The position numbers and the translations under genes are program-made. The notes below the pieces were generated by a model. The model was not told where the DNA came from, ran no database searches, and worked only from the letters and a program-made list of their open reading frames with translations. From Nocardioides euryhalodurans (GTDB lineage Bacteria; Actinomycetota; Actinomycetes; Propionibacteriales; Nocardioidaceae), in the NCBI RefSeq assembly GCF_004564375.1, contig NZ_CP038267.1, forward strand, positions 1,614,501-1,678,500: 64,000 nucleotides of DNA, in the 5' to 3' direction. Below, piece after piece: positions 1 to 10,225 of this stretch (the stretch's first letter is position 1; each line of letters starts with the position of its first letter).

Positions 1-369
1 CTGCTGTCCTTCGGCGCCACGGCCGACCGGGTCGTGCTCGGGCAGTACTGCGGCACCTACGACGGCGTCCGCGACGACCGGGTGCAGGTGCTCTCCACCG
101 AAGGCGACCAGGTCGTCACCGTCCAGGACAGCGACATCGACGGCGGCCTGGGCGTCGGGAGCGACGTCGTGACCGTGACGTCCTACCAGCGCGGAGGTGC
201 CGGGACCTACATCTACGACCTCGCGAACGACCGGTTCCTGCGGGTCAGCGACGACGTCTCCAGCTGGGCGACGGGCGGGCCGACCCAGCCGGACCAGGTC
301 CTCTGGGGCACGCCGGTCAACCGAGGCCACGGCGCGACGCAGTGGCTGGGCGAGCTGGTCCGCCCGTGA
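1..369 (+). CDS. C-terminal fragment of an unknown, probably beta-propeller-like protein
   Basis: An open frame runs from the first base of the window to a TGA at 367-369, giving the last 122 residues of a protein whose start lies outside. The sequence is rich in short alternating strands (VQVLSTEGDQVVTVQDSD, DVVTVTSYQ, IYDLANDRFLRVS), as in a beta-propeller or beta-sandwich, but I recognise no family motif. A perfect 17-bp hairpin follows directly, which supports a true gene end here. Product unknown. Confidence 0.6.
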   Translation: MLSFGATADRVVLGQYCGTYDGVRDDRVQVLSTEGDQVVTVQDSDIDGGLGVGSDVVTVTSYQRGGAGTYIYDLANDRFLRVSDDVSSWATGGPTQPDQVLWGTPVNRGHGATQWLGELVRP

Positions 370-373
370 CGCG

Positions 374-410
374 ACGAGGCCCGTCCCGGATGTTCCGGGA
401 CGGGCCTCGT
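374..410. terminator. Bidirectional hairpin terminator between convergent genes
   Basis: A perfect inverted repeat has arms ACGAGGCCCGTCCCGGA (374-390) and its complement (394-410) around a 3-nt loop. It lies 4 bp after the stop of the partial + gene and 18 bp before the stop of groEL on the - strand. There is no T-run, which is usual in high-GC actinobacteria. Confidence 0.8.
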
Positions 411-428
411 GCTGGGTGACTCGGTGCG

Positions 429-2135
<1,707 letters not shown>

Positions 2136-2150
2136 GAGAAGTTGCGGTGA

Positions 2151-2444
2151 TCAGCCGACCACGGCGAGGACGTCGCGGGCGCTGAGGATGAGGTACTCGT
2201 CGCCGGCGTACTTGACCTCGGTGCCGCCGTACTTGCTGTAGATGACCTTGTCGCCGACGGCGACGTCGACCGGGACGCGGTTGCCGTTGTCGTCGATGCG
2301 ACCCGGACCGATCGCCAGGACCTCGCCCTCCTGGGGCTTCTCCTTGGCGGTGTCGGGGATGACCAGGCCGGAGGCGGTGGTCTGCTCGGCGTCGAGCGGC
2401 TTCACGACGATCCGGTCCTCGAGGGGCTTGATGTTGACCGACAC
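2151..2444 (-). CDS. groS: Co-chaperonin GroES (Hsp10)
   Basis: The 97-residue heptameric lid of the GroEL chamber has normal length and composition ([23 protein letters not shown] at the start, [24 protein letters not shown] at the end). It starts with GTG at 2444, chosen because GGAGG sits 10 nt upstream. First gene of the groES-groEL operon. The upstream region (2445-2682) holds a small leader hairpin (2484-2500) and two CIRCE elements, so heat induction by loss of HrcA repression is expected. Confidence 0.97.
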   Translation of the reverse strand: MSVNIKPLEDRIVVKPLDAEQTTASGLVIPDTAKEKPQEGEVLAIGPGRIDDNGNRVPVDVAVGDKVIYSKYGGTEVKYAGDEYLILSARDVLAVVG

Positions 2445-2560
2445 TTCAGATCAACCTCCACTTTCTGTGTTCGACCTCTGGCAGGAGCCCTGCGGGCTCC
2501 GGGACGTGTGAGCCTGCGGTGTCGGTACGCCGTCGCGGGAGCCGTACGTCGTCGCAAGCG

Positions 2561-2587
2561 CTGGCACCCTCAGGGCGAGAGTGCCAG
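2561..2587. promoter_or_regulatory. CIRCE operator (HrcA site), copy 1
   Basis: CTGGCACCC-N9-GAGTGCCAG matches the CIRCE layout TTAGCACTC-N9-GAGTGCTAA, with the right half better conserved than the left. It lies upstream of groES, 8 bp from a second, better copy. Confidence 0.75.
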
Positions 2588-2595
2588 ATCCGACG

Positions 2596-2622
2596 CTAGC
2601 ACTCACCCCGTGGGAGTGCCAG
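2596..2622. promoter_or_regulatory. CIRCE operator (HrcA site), copy 2
   Basis: CTAGCACTC-N9-GAGTGCCAG differs from the CIRCE consensus only at the outer bases. Together with the copy at 2561-2587 it forms a double HrcA operator in the space shared by groES (-) and the methyltransferase gene (+, start 2683), so the divergent gene might also feel HrcA. Confidence 0.88.
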
Positions 2623-2682
2623 AGCAGGGTCCCGGTCGCGGGACCCCACCGGGCCGGAGAGCCGCTCTGACAGGATCGCCGG

Positions 2683-3840
2683 ATGGACCTCGACGCCTTC
2701 CGGTGGCTGCTCACCGACGACGGGCAGGCGCTGCTCGCGGCCGCCTCGGACGCCTCCGGCGACGAGCTCTCCGTCCAGGCCCGGCTGCGCCGGGACGCCT
2801 CCCCCGAGCACGTCGCGGCCGCCCTGACCCAGGTGGGGCTCCGGCGTCGGGCTGTCGCGAAGTTCGACGAGCGCGCCGAGCGGATGTACTTCACCCCGGA
2901 CGGCCTCGAGCAGGCCACCCGCGCCTCGGTCGCCGACCACCGCGCCGCCCGGCTGGTCGCCGCCTCCGCCCGCACGATGATCGACCTCGGCTGCGGCATC
3001 GGGGGGGACCTCGTGGCCGCTGCGTCGGCCGGCCTGACCGCGGCCGGCGTCGACCTCGACCCGTTGCGGGTCGCCGTGGCCGAGGCCAACCTCGCCGCCC
3101 TCGGCCTGCCCGGGGCGGTCACGGTCGCGGACGCGACGCTGGTCGACCCGACGCCCTTCGACGTCGCCTTCGCCGACCCTGCGCGGCGCTCGGCCCGCGG
3201 CCGCACCTGGTCGGTGGAGGACTGGACGCCGCCGTGGTCCTACGTCGAGCGGCTGCTGCGCCACGACGCCTGCGTCAAGGTCGCGCCGGGGATCCCCCGC
3301 GACCTGGTCCCGGCGGGGGTGGAGGCGGAGTGGGTCAGCGACCACGGCGAGGTCAAGGAGGCGGCCCTCTGGTCGGGCCGGCTCGCGACCACCGCCCGGC
3401 GCGCCACGGTGATCCGCGAGAGCGGCCTGGCCACGCTCACCGACGAGGACGACCCGGGGGCGGACGTCCGGCCCGTGGGCCCGTTCCTCTACGAGCCCGA
3501 CGGGGCGGTGGTCCGGGCCGGCCTGGTCACCGCGGTCGCCGCGGGCGTCGAGGGTGGGCTCGTCGACGAGCACATCGCCTACGTGACCGGCGACGCGGCG
3601 TACCGCACCCCCTTCGCGCGGGGCTACCGCGTCCTCGAGGAGCTCCCCTACCGCGAGAAGCAGCTCAAGGCCGCCCTGCGCGAACGGCGGATCGGGGTGC
3701 TCACCATCAAGAAGCGCGGGGTCTCGGTCGTCCCCGACGAGCTCCGGGCCCGGCTCTCCCTGCGGGGTGACCGGACCGCCACGCTGGTGCTCACCCGGGT
3801 CGCCGGCCACGGCACGGCGCTGCTGGTCGAGCCGTTCTGA
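2683..3840 (+). CDS. Class I SAM-dependent methyltransferase with THUMP-like C-terminal domain
   Basis: A 385-residue protein. The SAM-binding motif I is MIDLGCGIGGDL at residues 99-110, and an FADPARRS segment near residue 165 sits where a motif IV (DPPR-like) is expected. The N-terminal ~95 residues and the C-terminal ~90 residues, which end with lysine/arginine-rich segments (LPYREKQLKAALRERRIGVLTIKKRG), fit the actinobacterial family annotated as methyltransferase with a THUMP-like domain, so an RNA substrate is plausible; the target is unknown. Divergent from groES. A CIRCE element ends 61 bp upstream of its start. Confidence 0.82.
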   Translation: MDLDAFRWLLTDDGQALLAAASDASGDELSVQARLRRDASPEHVAAALTQVGLRRRAVAKFDERAERMYFTPDGLEQATRASVADHRAARLVAASARTMIDLGCGIGGDLVAAASAGLTAAGVDLDPLRVAVAEANLAALGLPGAVTVADATLVDPTPFDVAFADPARRSARGRTWSVEDWTPPWSYVERLLRHDACVKVAPGIPRDLVPAGVEAEWVSDHGEVKEAALWSGRLATTARRATVIRESGLATLTDEDDPGADVRPVGPFLYEPDGAVVRAGLVTAVAAGVEGGLVDEHIAYVTGDAAYRTPFARGYRVLEELPYREKQLKAALRERRIGVLTIKKRGVSVVPDELRARLSLRGDRTATLVLTRVAGHGTALLVEPF

Positions 3841-3870
3841 GCGGCCGGTGGGCTGGCCTCACCAGACCTC

Positions 3871-3940
3871 GCAACGCCGGGTTACCGGCTGTTCCCACCC
3901 TGCTGCGGCACCGTGCGGACAGCAGGTAACCCGGCGTTGC
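3871..3940. repeat. Long intergenic inverted repeat
   Basis: Arms GCAACGCCGGGTTACC (3871-3886) and its perfect complement (3925-3940) enclose 38 nt; with one mismatch the pairing extends to 22 bp. It fills most of the gap between the methyltransferase and the first DUF202 gene, both on +. It resembles the elements at 6469-6531 and 10226-10290 in architecture but not in arm sequence. Confidence 0.75.
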
Positions 3941-3967
3941 ATCGTCGCCGTGTGGTTGGCTCAGCCC

Positions 3968-4324
3968 ATGAGCGAGGACGGCCGACGGCCACGCTGGGTC
4001 TACGGGACCGGGGCCGAGCCTGACTACCGGTTCAGCCTGGCCAACGAGCGCACGCTGCTCGCCTGGCTGCGTACGGCGCTGGCGCTCCTCGCGGCGGGGG
4101 TGGCCCTGGACCAGATCGACCTGGCGTTCGACGACCGTCTCGAGACCGCCCTCGCGGCCGCGCTGGTGGTGCTCGGCATCGTCTGCTCGGCCGCGTCGTG
4201 GTGGCGGTGGGCCCGCGCCGAGCGTGCGATCCGGCAGCAGGAGCCGCTGCCCGCCTCGACGCTCGGCCTGCTGCTCGCCGTCGGAGCGGTCGCCATCGGC
4301 CTGGTCGTGCTGGCCGGGCTGTGA
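3968..4324 (+). CDS. DUF202 (YidH-type) membrane protein
   Basis: A 118-residue protein. The ATG at 3968 gives MSEDGRRPRWVYGTGAEPDYRFSLANERTLLAWLRTALALLAAGVAL, in which FSLANERTLLAWLRT is the DUF202 signature; three hydrophobic segments follow. A longer reading upstream would run through the palindrome at 3871-3940 and is unlikely. It overlaps the next DUF202 gene by 4 bp, so the pair is probably co-translated. Function of the family is not established; paired short DUF202 proteins are common in actinobacteria. Confidence 0.88.
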   Translation: MSEDGRRPRWVYGTGAEPDYRFSLANERTLLAWLRTALALLAAGVALDQIDLAFDDRLETALAAALVVLGIVCSAASWWRWARAERAIRQQEPLPASTLGLLLAVGAVAIGLVVLAGL

Positions 4325-4644
4325 GCGCCGCCGCCGACCCCGGTCCCGAGCGCGGGACCCAGCCGGAGCGTACGGCGCTCGCGTGGCAGCGCACGGGCCT
4401 CTCGCTGGCCCTGGCCGCGGCCGTGCTGGCGCGGCTGACCTGGGCGCACCTCGGCGTGTGGGCGCTCGTCAGCCTGCTCGCCTCCCTCGCGCTGTGCGGA
4501 TGGGTGCTGGTCGAGAGCCGGCTGCGCTACCGCGGCCGGGTCGCGGCCACGCCGTCCGCCCGGGACGTCGGCGGCTGGGCCGCGGCGCTGTGCGGCACGG
4601 TCGTGCTGATGTCGGTCACCGAGCTCGCCGCACTGGCGCGCTGA
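4321..4644 (+). CDS. Second DUF202 membrane protein
   Basis: A 107-residue protein starting with GTG at 4321, which overlaps the stop of the preceding gene (GTGA). The conserved N-terminal segment is GTQPERTALAWQRTGLSLALAAAVLARL, then two further hydrophobic segments and a final one ending LAALAR. It lacks the long N-terminal tail of its partner, so the two may form a hetero-oligomer (inference). A palindromic terminator follows at 4659-4700. Confidence 0.85.
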   Translation: MSAAADPGPERGTQPERTALAWQRTGLSLALAAAVLARLTWAHLGVWALVSLLASLALCGWVLVESRLRYRGRVAATPSARDVGGWAAALCGTVVLMSVTELAALAR

Positions 4645-4658
4645 CCGGGACCCCGCGG

Positions 4659-4700
4659 CGTGTGCCCCGGACCGGCGCATGGACCGGTCTGGGGCACACG
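4659..4700. terminator. Palindromic repeat/bidirectional terminator, family shared with 30319-30360
   Basis: CGTGTGCCCCGGACCGG (4659-4675) pairs with 4684-4700 at 16 of 17 positions around the 8-nt loop CGCATGGA. It lies between convergent genes with stops at 4644 and 4710. The same element in inverted orientation (loop TCCATGCG) occurs at 30319-30360, also between convergent genes. Confidence 0.85.
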
Positions 4701-4709
4701 CGACGATGG

Positions 4710-5321
4710 TCAGCCGCCCAGCGCCTCCCGCTCCGCCCCGATCGTCGTGTCGTCACCGTGGCCGGTGTGGACAACCGTCTCGTCCGGCAGCGCGAACAGC
4801 TGGCGGCGGATCGACGCCACGATCACGTCGGCGTCGCTGAAGGAGCGACCCGTCGCGCCCGGTCCGCCCTGGAACAGGGTGTCCCCGGTGAAGACGCAGC
4901 CGAGGTCGTGGACGTAGAGGCAGATGGCGCCGGGCGCGTGGCCGGGCGTGTGCAGCACCTTGAGCGCCGCCCCGGCGACCTTGACGGTCTGGCCGTCCTC
5001 GAGGTCGACGTCCCAGAGGTGGTCCCGGTGGGTCAGCTCCCACACCGGTCGGTCGTCGGGGTGCAGCAGGATCGGGGCCGTCACCCGCTCCCGCAGCTCC
5101 GGTGCGACGCGGACGTGGTCGTCGTGGGCGTGGGTGCAGATGATGGCCTTCACCGTCCTCCCCGCCACGAGGTCCACGATGGCGTCGACGTCGTGGGGGG
5201 CGTCGATGACGACGCACTCCTCGTCGTCGCCGACGACCCAGACGTTGTTGTCGACGTCGTGGGTCTCGCCGTCGAGGGAGAAGGTGCCACTGACCACGGT
5301 GTGGTCCACGCGCGCGGCCAT
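4710..5321 (-). CDS. MBL-fold metallo-hydrolase next to mycothiol formaldehyde dehydrogenase
   Basis: A 203-residue metallo-beta-lactamase-fold hydrolase with the metal motif THAHDDH at residues 63-69, a glyoxalase II-like GHAPG histidine and an FTGDTLFQGGPGATG segment. It starts at 5321 inside the stop of the dehydrogenase gene (TGATG), so the two are translationally coupled. The same pairing is known in mycobacteria (MscR followed by a metallo-hydrolase). The likely role is hydrolysis of the S-formyl-mycothiol product or another mycothiol thioester; this is inference from context. Confidence 0.85.
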   Translation of the reverse strand: MAARVDHTVVSGTFSLDGETHDVDNNVWVVGDDEECVVIDAPHDVDAIVDLVAGRTVKAIICTHAHDDHVRVAPELRERVTAPILLHPDDRPVWELTHRDHLWDVDLEDGQTVKVAGAALKVLHTPGHAPGAICLYVHDLGCVFTGDTLFQGGPGATGRSFSDADVIVASIRRQLFALPDETVVHTGHGDDTTIGAEREALGG

Positions 5322-6415
5322 CAGATGATCACCACCGAGCGGAGCACGTCGCCGTGGTGCATCTTCTCGAAGGCGGTCTCGACGTCGCCGAGCCCGATCT
5401 CCTCGCTGACGAAGGCGTCGAGGTCGAGTCGGCCCTGCCGGTAGAGGTCGACCAGCATCGGGAAGTCACGGCTCGGCAGGCAGTCGCCGTACCAGCTCGA
5501 CTTCAGTGCGCCGCCGCGGCCGAAGACGTCGATCAGCGGGATCTCGGGCACCGTCATGTCCGGGGTCGGTACGCCGACCAGCACGACCGTGCCGGCCAGG
5601 TCCCGGGCGTAGAACGCCTGCTTCCACGTCTCGGGCCGGCCGACCGCGTCGATGACCACGTCGGCGCCGTCGGCGCCGTTGTCGCCGCAGATCTCCTTGA
5701 TCGCCGCGACCGGGTCACGGTCGGTGCTGTTGACGGTGTGGGTGGCGCCGAGCGCCTTCGCGCCCTCGAGCTTGCGGTCGTCGAGGTCGACTGCGATGAC
5801 CTTCGACGCTCCCGCGAGCGCGGAGCCGGCGACGGCGGCCGCTCCCACGCCGCCGCACCCGATCACGGCCACGGTGGAGCCCCGGCCGACGGCCCCGGTG
5901 TTGAGGGCGGCTCCGATGCCGGCCATCACGCCGCAGCCGAGCAGGCCGACGGCAGCCGCGCGTGCCTCCGGGTCGACCTTGGTGCACTGGCCGGCCGCCA
6001 CGAGGGTCTTCTCGGCGAACGCCCCGATGCCGAGCGCCGGGGACAGCTCGGTGCCGTCCTCGAGCGTCATCTTCTGGGTGGCGTTGTGGGTGGCGAAGCA
6101 GTACCACGGCTCACCGCGGTCGCAGGCGCGGCAGTCGCCGCACACGGCCCGCCAGTTGAGGACGACGAAGTCCCCCGGCGCCACCTCGGTGACTCCCTCG
6201 CCGACCGACTCCACGACCCCGGCCGCCTCGTGGCCGAGCAGGAAGGGGAACTCGTCGTTGATGCCGCCCTCCCGGTAGTGGAGGTCGGTGTGGCAGACCC
6301 CGCACGCCTGGACCGCCACCAGCGCCTCCCCCGGGCCGGGGTCGGGCACGTTGATCGTCTCGATGCTGACCGGAGCGCCCTTCGAGCGGGCGACGACTGC
6401 TCTCACCTGGTGCAT
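5321..6415 (-). CDS. S-(hydroxymethyl)mycothiol dehydrogenase (formaldehyde detoxification)
   Basis: A 364-residue zinc-dependent medium-chain alcohol dehydrogenase. Catalytic zinc ligands are C41 and GHE at 61-63; structural zinc cysteines are in [15 protein letters not shown]; the NAD-binding motif is GCGGVGAAA. Length and residues match MscR/AdhE2, which oxidises the spontaneous adduct of formaldehyde and mycothiol. The downstream coupled metallo-hydrolase completes a plausible formaldehyde-to-formate route. The ATG at 6415 has no strong ribosome binding site. Confidence 0.9.
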   Translation of the reverse strand: MHQVRAVVARSKGAPVSIETINVPDPGPGEALVAVQACGVCHTDLHYREGGINDEFPFLLGHEAAGVVESVGEGVTEVAPGDFVVLNWRAVCGDCRACDRGEPWYCFATHNATQKMTLEDGTELSPALGIGAFAEKTLVAAGQCTKVDPEARAAAVGLLGCGVMAGIGAALNTGAVGRGSTVAVIGCGGVGAAAVAGSALAGASKVIAVDLDDRKLEGAKALGATHTVNSTDRDPVAAIKEICGDNGADGADVVIDAVGRPETWKQAFYARDLAGTVVLVGVPTPDMTVPEIPLIDVFGRGGALKSSWYGDCLPSRDFPMLVDLYRQGRLDLDAFVSEEIGLGDVETAFEKMHHGDVLRSVVII

Positions 6416-6468
6416 GGCGGCGACTCAACCACATCCGTGGTCACGGGCGGGAGCACGCCCACCGCGGA

Positions 6469-6531
6469 GGTAGTCCCCGAACCTTCGGTCGCGTGGCGGG
6501 CGTCACGGCGACAGGAGTTGCGGGGACTACC
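6469..6531. repeat. Intergenic inverted repeat
   Basis: Arms GGTAGTCCCCG (6469-6479) and its perfect complement (6521-6531) are separated by 41 nt. It lies between the start of the mycothiol dehydrogenase gene and the stop of the TauE/SafE gene, both on -, and could act as terminator or processing site for the latter. Confidence 0.6.
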
Positions 6532-6545
6532 CCACGCGGGGGCGC

Positions 6546-7328
6546 TCACCACACGCCCAGCACCTGCCCGCCGATCCGGACGATGAACGCCGACACGACC
6601 ACGACGAAGAAGATCCGGACGAAACGGCTGCCCTGCGCGATCGCGGTCCGGGCCCCGAGGTAGCCGCCGAGCAGGTTGCAGGCCCCCATCACCAGGCCGA
6701 CCTTCCACAGCACGGCTCCCGCGGGCACGAAGACGACGAGCGAGGCGAGGTTGGTCGTCCAGTTCGCCAGCCGGGCCTTGGCACTGGCCTCGAGGAAGGA
6801 GTAGCCGAGCAGCCCGACGAGGGTGAAGACGAAGAACGAGCCGGTGCCCGGGCCGAGCGCCCCGTCGTAGAAGCCGATCGCGAGACCGGTGAGCATCGCG
6901 GCCAGCGTGTGCTGGTGGCCGGCGAACCGCAGCGCCGTCTCGCCGCCGAGGTCGGGCTTGAACAGGACGTACGCCCCCACGACCACCAGGGCGACGAGCA
7001 CGATCGGGTCGAACGCCTCCTTCGGGATCTGGGTCGCGACCAGGGCGCCGAGGAAGGAACCCACGAACGCCAGGGCCATCAGCGGGAGGAAGGTGCGCGG
7101 GTCCGGGCGGACACGGCGGTAGTAGGTCACGCTGCTCACCGTCGTTCCGCAGATCGACGCCAGCTTGTTGGTGGCCAGCACCTGCACCGGGCTGGCCCCG
7201 GGCAGCCCCAGCAGCAGCGCGGGGAGCTGGATCAGCCCGCCCCCGCCGACCACGGCGTCGACGAAGCCGGCTGCCAGCGCGGCGAGCGCCAGGAGCAGCA
7301 GCACGGTCAGGTCGGGGTCGGACACCAC
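6546..7328 (-). CDS. Sulfite exporter TauE/SafE family permease
   Basis: A 260-residue integral membrane protein with about eight hydrophobic helices and the TSUP family repeat signature GFVDAVVGGGGLIQLPALLLGLPG near the N-terminus and GFYDGALGPGTGSFFVF in the second half. The family exports or imports sulfite, sulfonates and related small anions; the substrate here is unknown. GTG start at 7328, 20 bp from the divergent BtuF-like gene. Confidence 0.88.
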   Translation of the reverse strand: MVSDPDLTVLLLLALAALAAGFVDAVVGGGGLIQLPALLLGLPGASPVQVLATNKLASICGTTVSSVTYYRRVRPDPRTFLPLMALAFVGSFLGALVATQIPKEAFDPIVLVALVVVGAYVLFKPDLGGETALRFAGHQHTLAAMLTGLAIGFYDGALGPGTGSFFVFTLVGLLGYSFLEASAKARLANWTTNLASLVVFVPAGAVLWKVGLVMGACNLLGGYLGARTAIAQGSRFVRIFFVVVVSAFIVRIGGQVLGVW

Positions 7329-7348
7329 GCGATCGTAGGGTTCGGGTC

Positions 7349-8194
7349 GTGCGCATCGTCTCCCTGCTCCCCTCGACCACCGAGATCCTCTTCGCGATCG
7401 GCGCCGGCGAGGACGTGGTCGGCGTGACGTTCGAGTGCGACTTCCCGGCAGCGGCCCGAACGCGCACGATCGTGTCCACCTCGGCGATGCCCGAGGGACT
7501 CGCTCCCGCGGAGATCGACGCGTACGTCGTGGGGGCGATGTCCCGCGGGGAGGACCTCTACCACCTCGACGCGGGCGCCCTCTCCGGCCTCGACGCCGAC
7601 CTGGTCGTGACCCAGGACCTCTGCGCGGTCTGCGCGGTGGACGTGTCCGTGGTCGACGACGCTCTCGCCCACCTCGGCTGCACCGCCGAGGTGCTCACGA
7701 TCGACCCGCACACCGTCGAGGAGGTGCTGGCGTCCATCGGCACCCTCGGCGCGGCCACCGGCCACGAGGCCGAGGCGGCTGCGCTGGTCGCCGAGCAGCG
7801 GCAGCGGCTGGCCGTGGTGCGGGAGCGGGTCGCAGGGCGGCCGCGGCCGCGGGTGATGTTCCTGGAGTGGACCGACCCGCCCTTCGCGCCCGGGCACTGG
7901 ATCCCCGAGATGGTCGAGGCGGCCGGCGGCGAGCCGCTGCTCGGGACGCCCGGCGAGAAGTCGCGCCGGGTCACCTGGGAGGACGTCGACGGAGCACGCC
8001 CCGAGGTCGTCGTGGTCGCCCCGTGCGGCTTCGACCGCGACGGCTGCCGGGCCCTCGCCGAGGAGCTGCTCGCCTCCGGGGCGCTCCCCGACGGCGTCGC
8101 CGTCCACGCGGTGGACGCCAACGCGTCCTGGGCGCGTCCGGGCACCCGGCTCGTCGACGGGGTCGAGGAGCTCGCGGCGCTGCTCCACCCCTGA
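7349..8194 (+). CDS. BtuF-like cobalamin/siderophore-type binding protein without signal peptide
   Basis: A 281-residue periplasmic-binding-fold protein beginning MRIVSLLPSTTEILFAIGAGEDVVGVTFECDFP, the typical start of BtuF-like cobalamin-binding proteins. No signal peptide or lipobox precedes the fold, and no permease or ATPase gene is adjacent. Many actinobacteria carry such orphan cytoplasmic forms, whose role is unclear. GTG start. The gene ends 4 bp from the stop of the convergent VWA gene. Confidence 0.8.
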   Translation: MRIVSLLPSTTEILFAIGAGEDVVGVTFECDFPAAARTRTIVSTSAMPEGLAPAEIDAYVVGAMSRGEDLYHLDAGALSGLDADLVVTQDLCAVCAVDVSVVDDALAHLGCTAEVLTIDPHTVEEVLASIGTLGAATGHEAEAAALVAEQRQRLAVVRERVAGRPRPRVMFLEWTDPPFAPGHWIPEMVEAAGGEPLLGTPGEKSRRVTWEDVDGARPEVVVVAPCGFDRDGCRALAEELLASGALPDGVAVHAVDANASWARPGTRLVDGVEELAALLHP

Positions 8195-8198
8195 GCCG

Positions 8199-10211
8199 TC
8201 AGCCGACCCAGAACCCCCGGCCGCCGGCCCAGTCGCCGAAGTGGTCGCGGTAGGACGACGCCGGTGACCGGTCCCCGAGGTAGGACCCCACGACGGCGGC
8301 GCCGAGGTCGTCGAGCTCGGGCGCGACGACCCGGCCGTCGACCCGGCGGGCCATCGACTCGATGAACCGCGCCAGGCCGGGGTCCTCGCCCAACCGGAAG
8401 AACGTCGTCTGCGCGCCGAGCCGCATCGCGTTGTCGAGCTCGCGCACGGCGTACGAGATCGTGAGCGGGTGCGGCGGGTAGGAGAAGTGCACCTCGCCGT
8501 CCGGCTCGAGGTGGGAGGTCGGCTCCCCGTCGGTCACGACCAGCAGCACCGGCTGCGCCTGCGGGTGCTTGCGGAAGTGCCGGTTGGCCAGCAGCAGCCC
8601 GTGGTGGAGGTTGGTCCCCTTGTCCCACCGGGCGTCCAGCCCGGTCAGCTCCTCGATCTCCATGACCTGGGCGTGCCGGGAGAAGGCGATCAGCTGCAGC
8701 GCGTCGCCGCGGAACCGGCTGCGGATCAGCGTGTGCAGCGCCAGCGCGGTGCGCTTCATCGGCACCCACCGGCCGTCCATCGCCATCGAGAACGAGGTGT
8801 CGACGAGCAGCGCGACCGCCGCCTGCGTCCGCGCCTCGGTCTCCTGCACCTCGACGTCACCGATCTCGAGCCGGACGCCGCGGCGGGGGTCACCGCCCTC
8901 CGCCGCGGTCCGGCGTACGGCGTTGCCGATGCTGCCGGTGACGTCCCAGGGCTCGGTGTCGCCGTACGCCCACTCGCGGGTCGCCCCGGACAGCTCGCCG
9001 GCCGCGCCGGCGCTGCGCAGGTCGCGCTGGCCCTGCCGACCCGACATCCGCTGCGCCACGTCGCGCAGCAGCGCCTTGCCCAGCAGCCGCATCGCCTGCG
9101 GGCTCAGGCGGTACTGCCCGTCGGAGCCGCGGTGGAGGTAGCCGCTGTCGCGCAGCGCCTGCTCGAGCTGCTGCAGGGTCCGCGCGTCGACCGCCGCCTG
9201 GTCGCCGACCTGCCGCGCGAGCGCGTCGAGGTCGACGTCGTCGAGCCGGGCGCCGCTGTAGGACTGCGACAGCTGGTCGGCGAGGTCGTCGAGCTCCGCG
9301 AGGTCCTGCAGGACACCGGTCCCGTCGCCGAGGCCGAGGCCCTCGCTGCCCTCGAAGCCCTCCGACCCGCTCCAGTCCTCCCCCGGGCGCAGTGACTGCA
9401 GGTTGGCGTCCATCCGCGCCAGCTGCTCCATCAGGGCGGGCGACCCGAAGGCCTGCTGGGACAGCTCCATCAGCTGCTGCCGCTGCTCGGGCGACATCGA
9501 GTTCAGCATCCGCTGCGCGGCCGCGGACCGCTGGGCGAGGGCGTCGAGCAGCTCGTCGATGTTCTCGGGGTTCTCGGGGAAGAACTGGCCGTGCTTCGCC
9601 ATGAAGTCGTCGAAGTCCTGCTGGGAGTCCTCCCCCTGCTGGTGCTTCTCGAGCAGGTCGTTGAGGTCCGAGAGCATCTCGCTGACCGCCGCCCGGTCCT
9701 CGTCGGTGGCGTTCTCGAGGGCGTCCTTCATGCCGGCGAAGCGCTGGTCGAGCAGCTCGCGGCCGAGCAGGTCCTTGATCTGCTCGTAGGCCTCGCGGGC
9801 CTCCCGGCTCTGCCAGTCGTACGACGCCAGCTCGGTCACGGCCGCGGCCGTGTTGGCTGAGAGGTTGTCGAGCTGCATCTCACGCAGCGCCCGGTCGCCG
9901 TCGTCCATCTCCACGTCGCGGGCCAGCTGCTTGCGCTCCTCCAGCACCGCCCGGTCCAGCAGCTCGCGGACCTCCTGGAGGGTCCCGTCGAGGTCGTGCT
10001 GACGCAGCAGCTGGCGGCGACGCTCGGCCACCCGGCGGGCCAGGTCGTCCAGGCCTGCCTGGTCACGACCACCGCGGCGCAGGAACTCCCGCATCGCGCG
10101 CTCGGGGCTGTAGCCGGCCATGACGTCCTGGCCGATCTCGTCGAGCGCCTCCCCGAGGTCGACCGGCGGGGCGAGCGGGTCGCCGCCGTCGTACCTGCGA
10201 TAACGGCTCAT
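8199..10211 (-). CDS. VWA-domain protein partnered with MoxR-type ATPase
   Basis: A 670-residue cytoplasmic protein. The C-terminal von Willebrand A domain starts near residue 465 with an intact MIDAS metal motif DTSFS (D471, S473, S475). The N-terminal two thirds are helical, charged and glutamine-rich (residues 20-400), as in the CoxE/magnesium-chelatase-like partners of MoxR ATPases. It follows the ATPase gene on the same strand after an 84-bp gap holding an inverted repeat. Such pairs act as metal-chelatase-like or protein-remodelling machines; the client is unknown. Confidence 0.85.
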   Translation of the reverse strand: MSRYRRYDGGDPLAPPVDLGEALDEIGQDVMAGYSPERAMREFLRRGGRDQAGLDDLARRVAERRRQLLRQHDLDGTLQEVRELLDRAVLEERKQLARDVEMDDGDRALREMQLDNLSANTAAAVTELASYDWQSREAREAYEQIKDLLGRELLDQRFAGMKDALENATDEDRAAVSEMLSDLNDLLEKHQQGEDSQQDFDDFMAKHGQFFPENPENIDELLDALAQRSAAAQRMLNSMSPEQRQQLMELSQQAFGSPALMEQLARMDANLQSLRPGEDWSGSEGFEGSEGLGLGDGTGVLQDLAELDDLADQLSQSYSGARLDDVDLDALARQVGDQAAVDARTLQQLEQALRDSGYLHRGSDGQYRLSPQAMRLLGKALLRDVAQRMSGRQGQRDLRSAGAAGELSGATREWAYGDTEPWDVTGSIGNAVRRTAAEGGDPRRGVRLEIGDVEVQETEARTQAAVALLVDTSFSMAMDGRWVPMKRTALALHTLIRSRFRGDALQLIAFSRHAQVMEIEELTGLDARWDKGTNLHHGLLLANRHFRKHPQAQPVLLVVTDGEPTSHLEPDGEVHFSYPPHPLTISYAVRELDNAMRLGAQTTFFRLGEDPGLARFIESMARRVDGRVVAPELDDLGAAVVGSYLGDRSPASSYRDHFGDWAGGRGFWVG

Positions 10212-10225
10212 GCCCGCCCCCGGGT

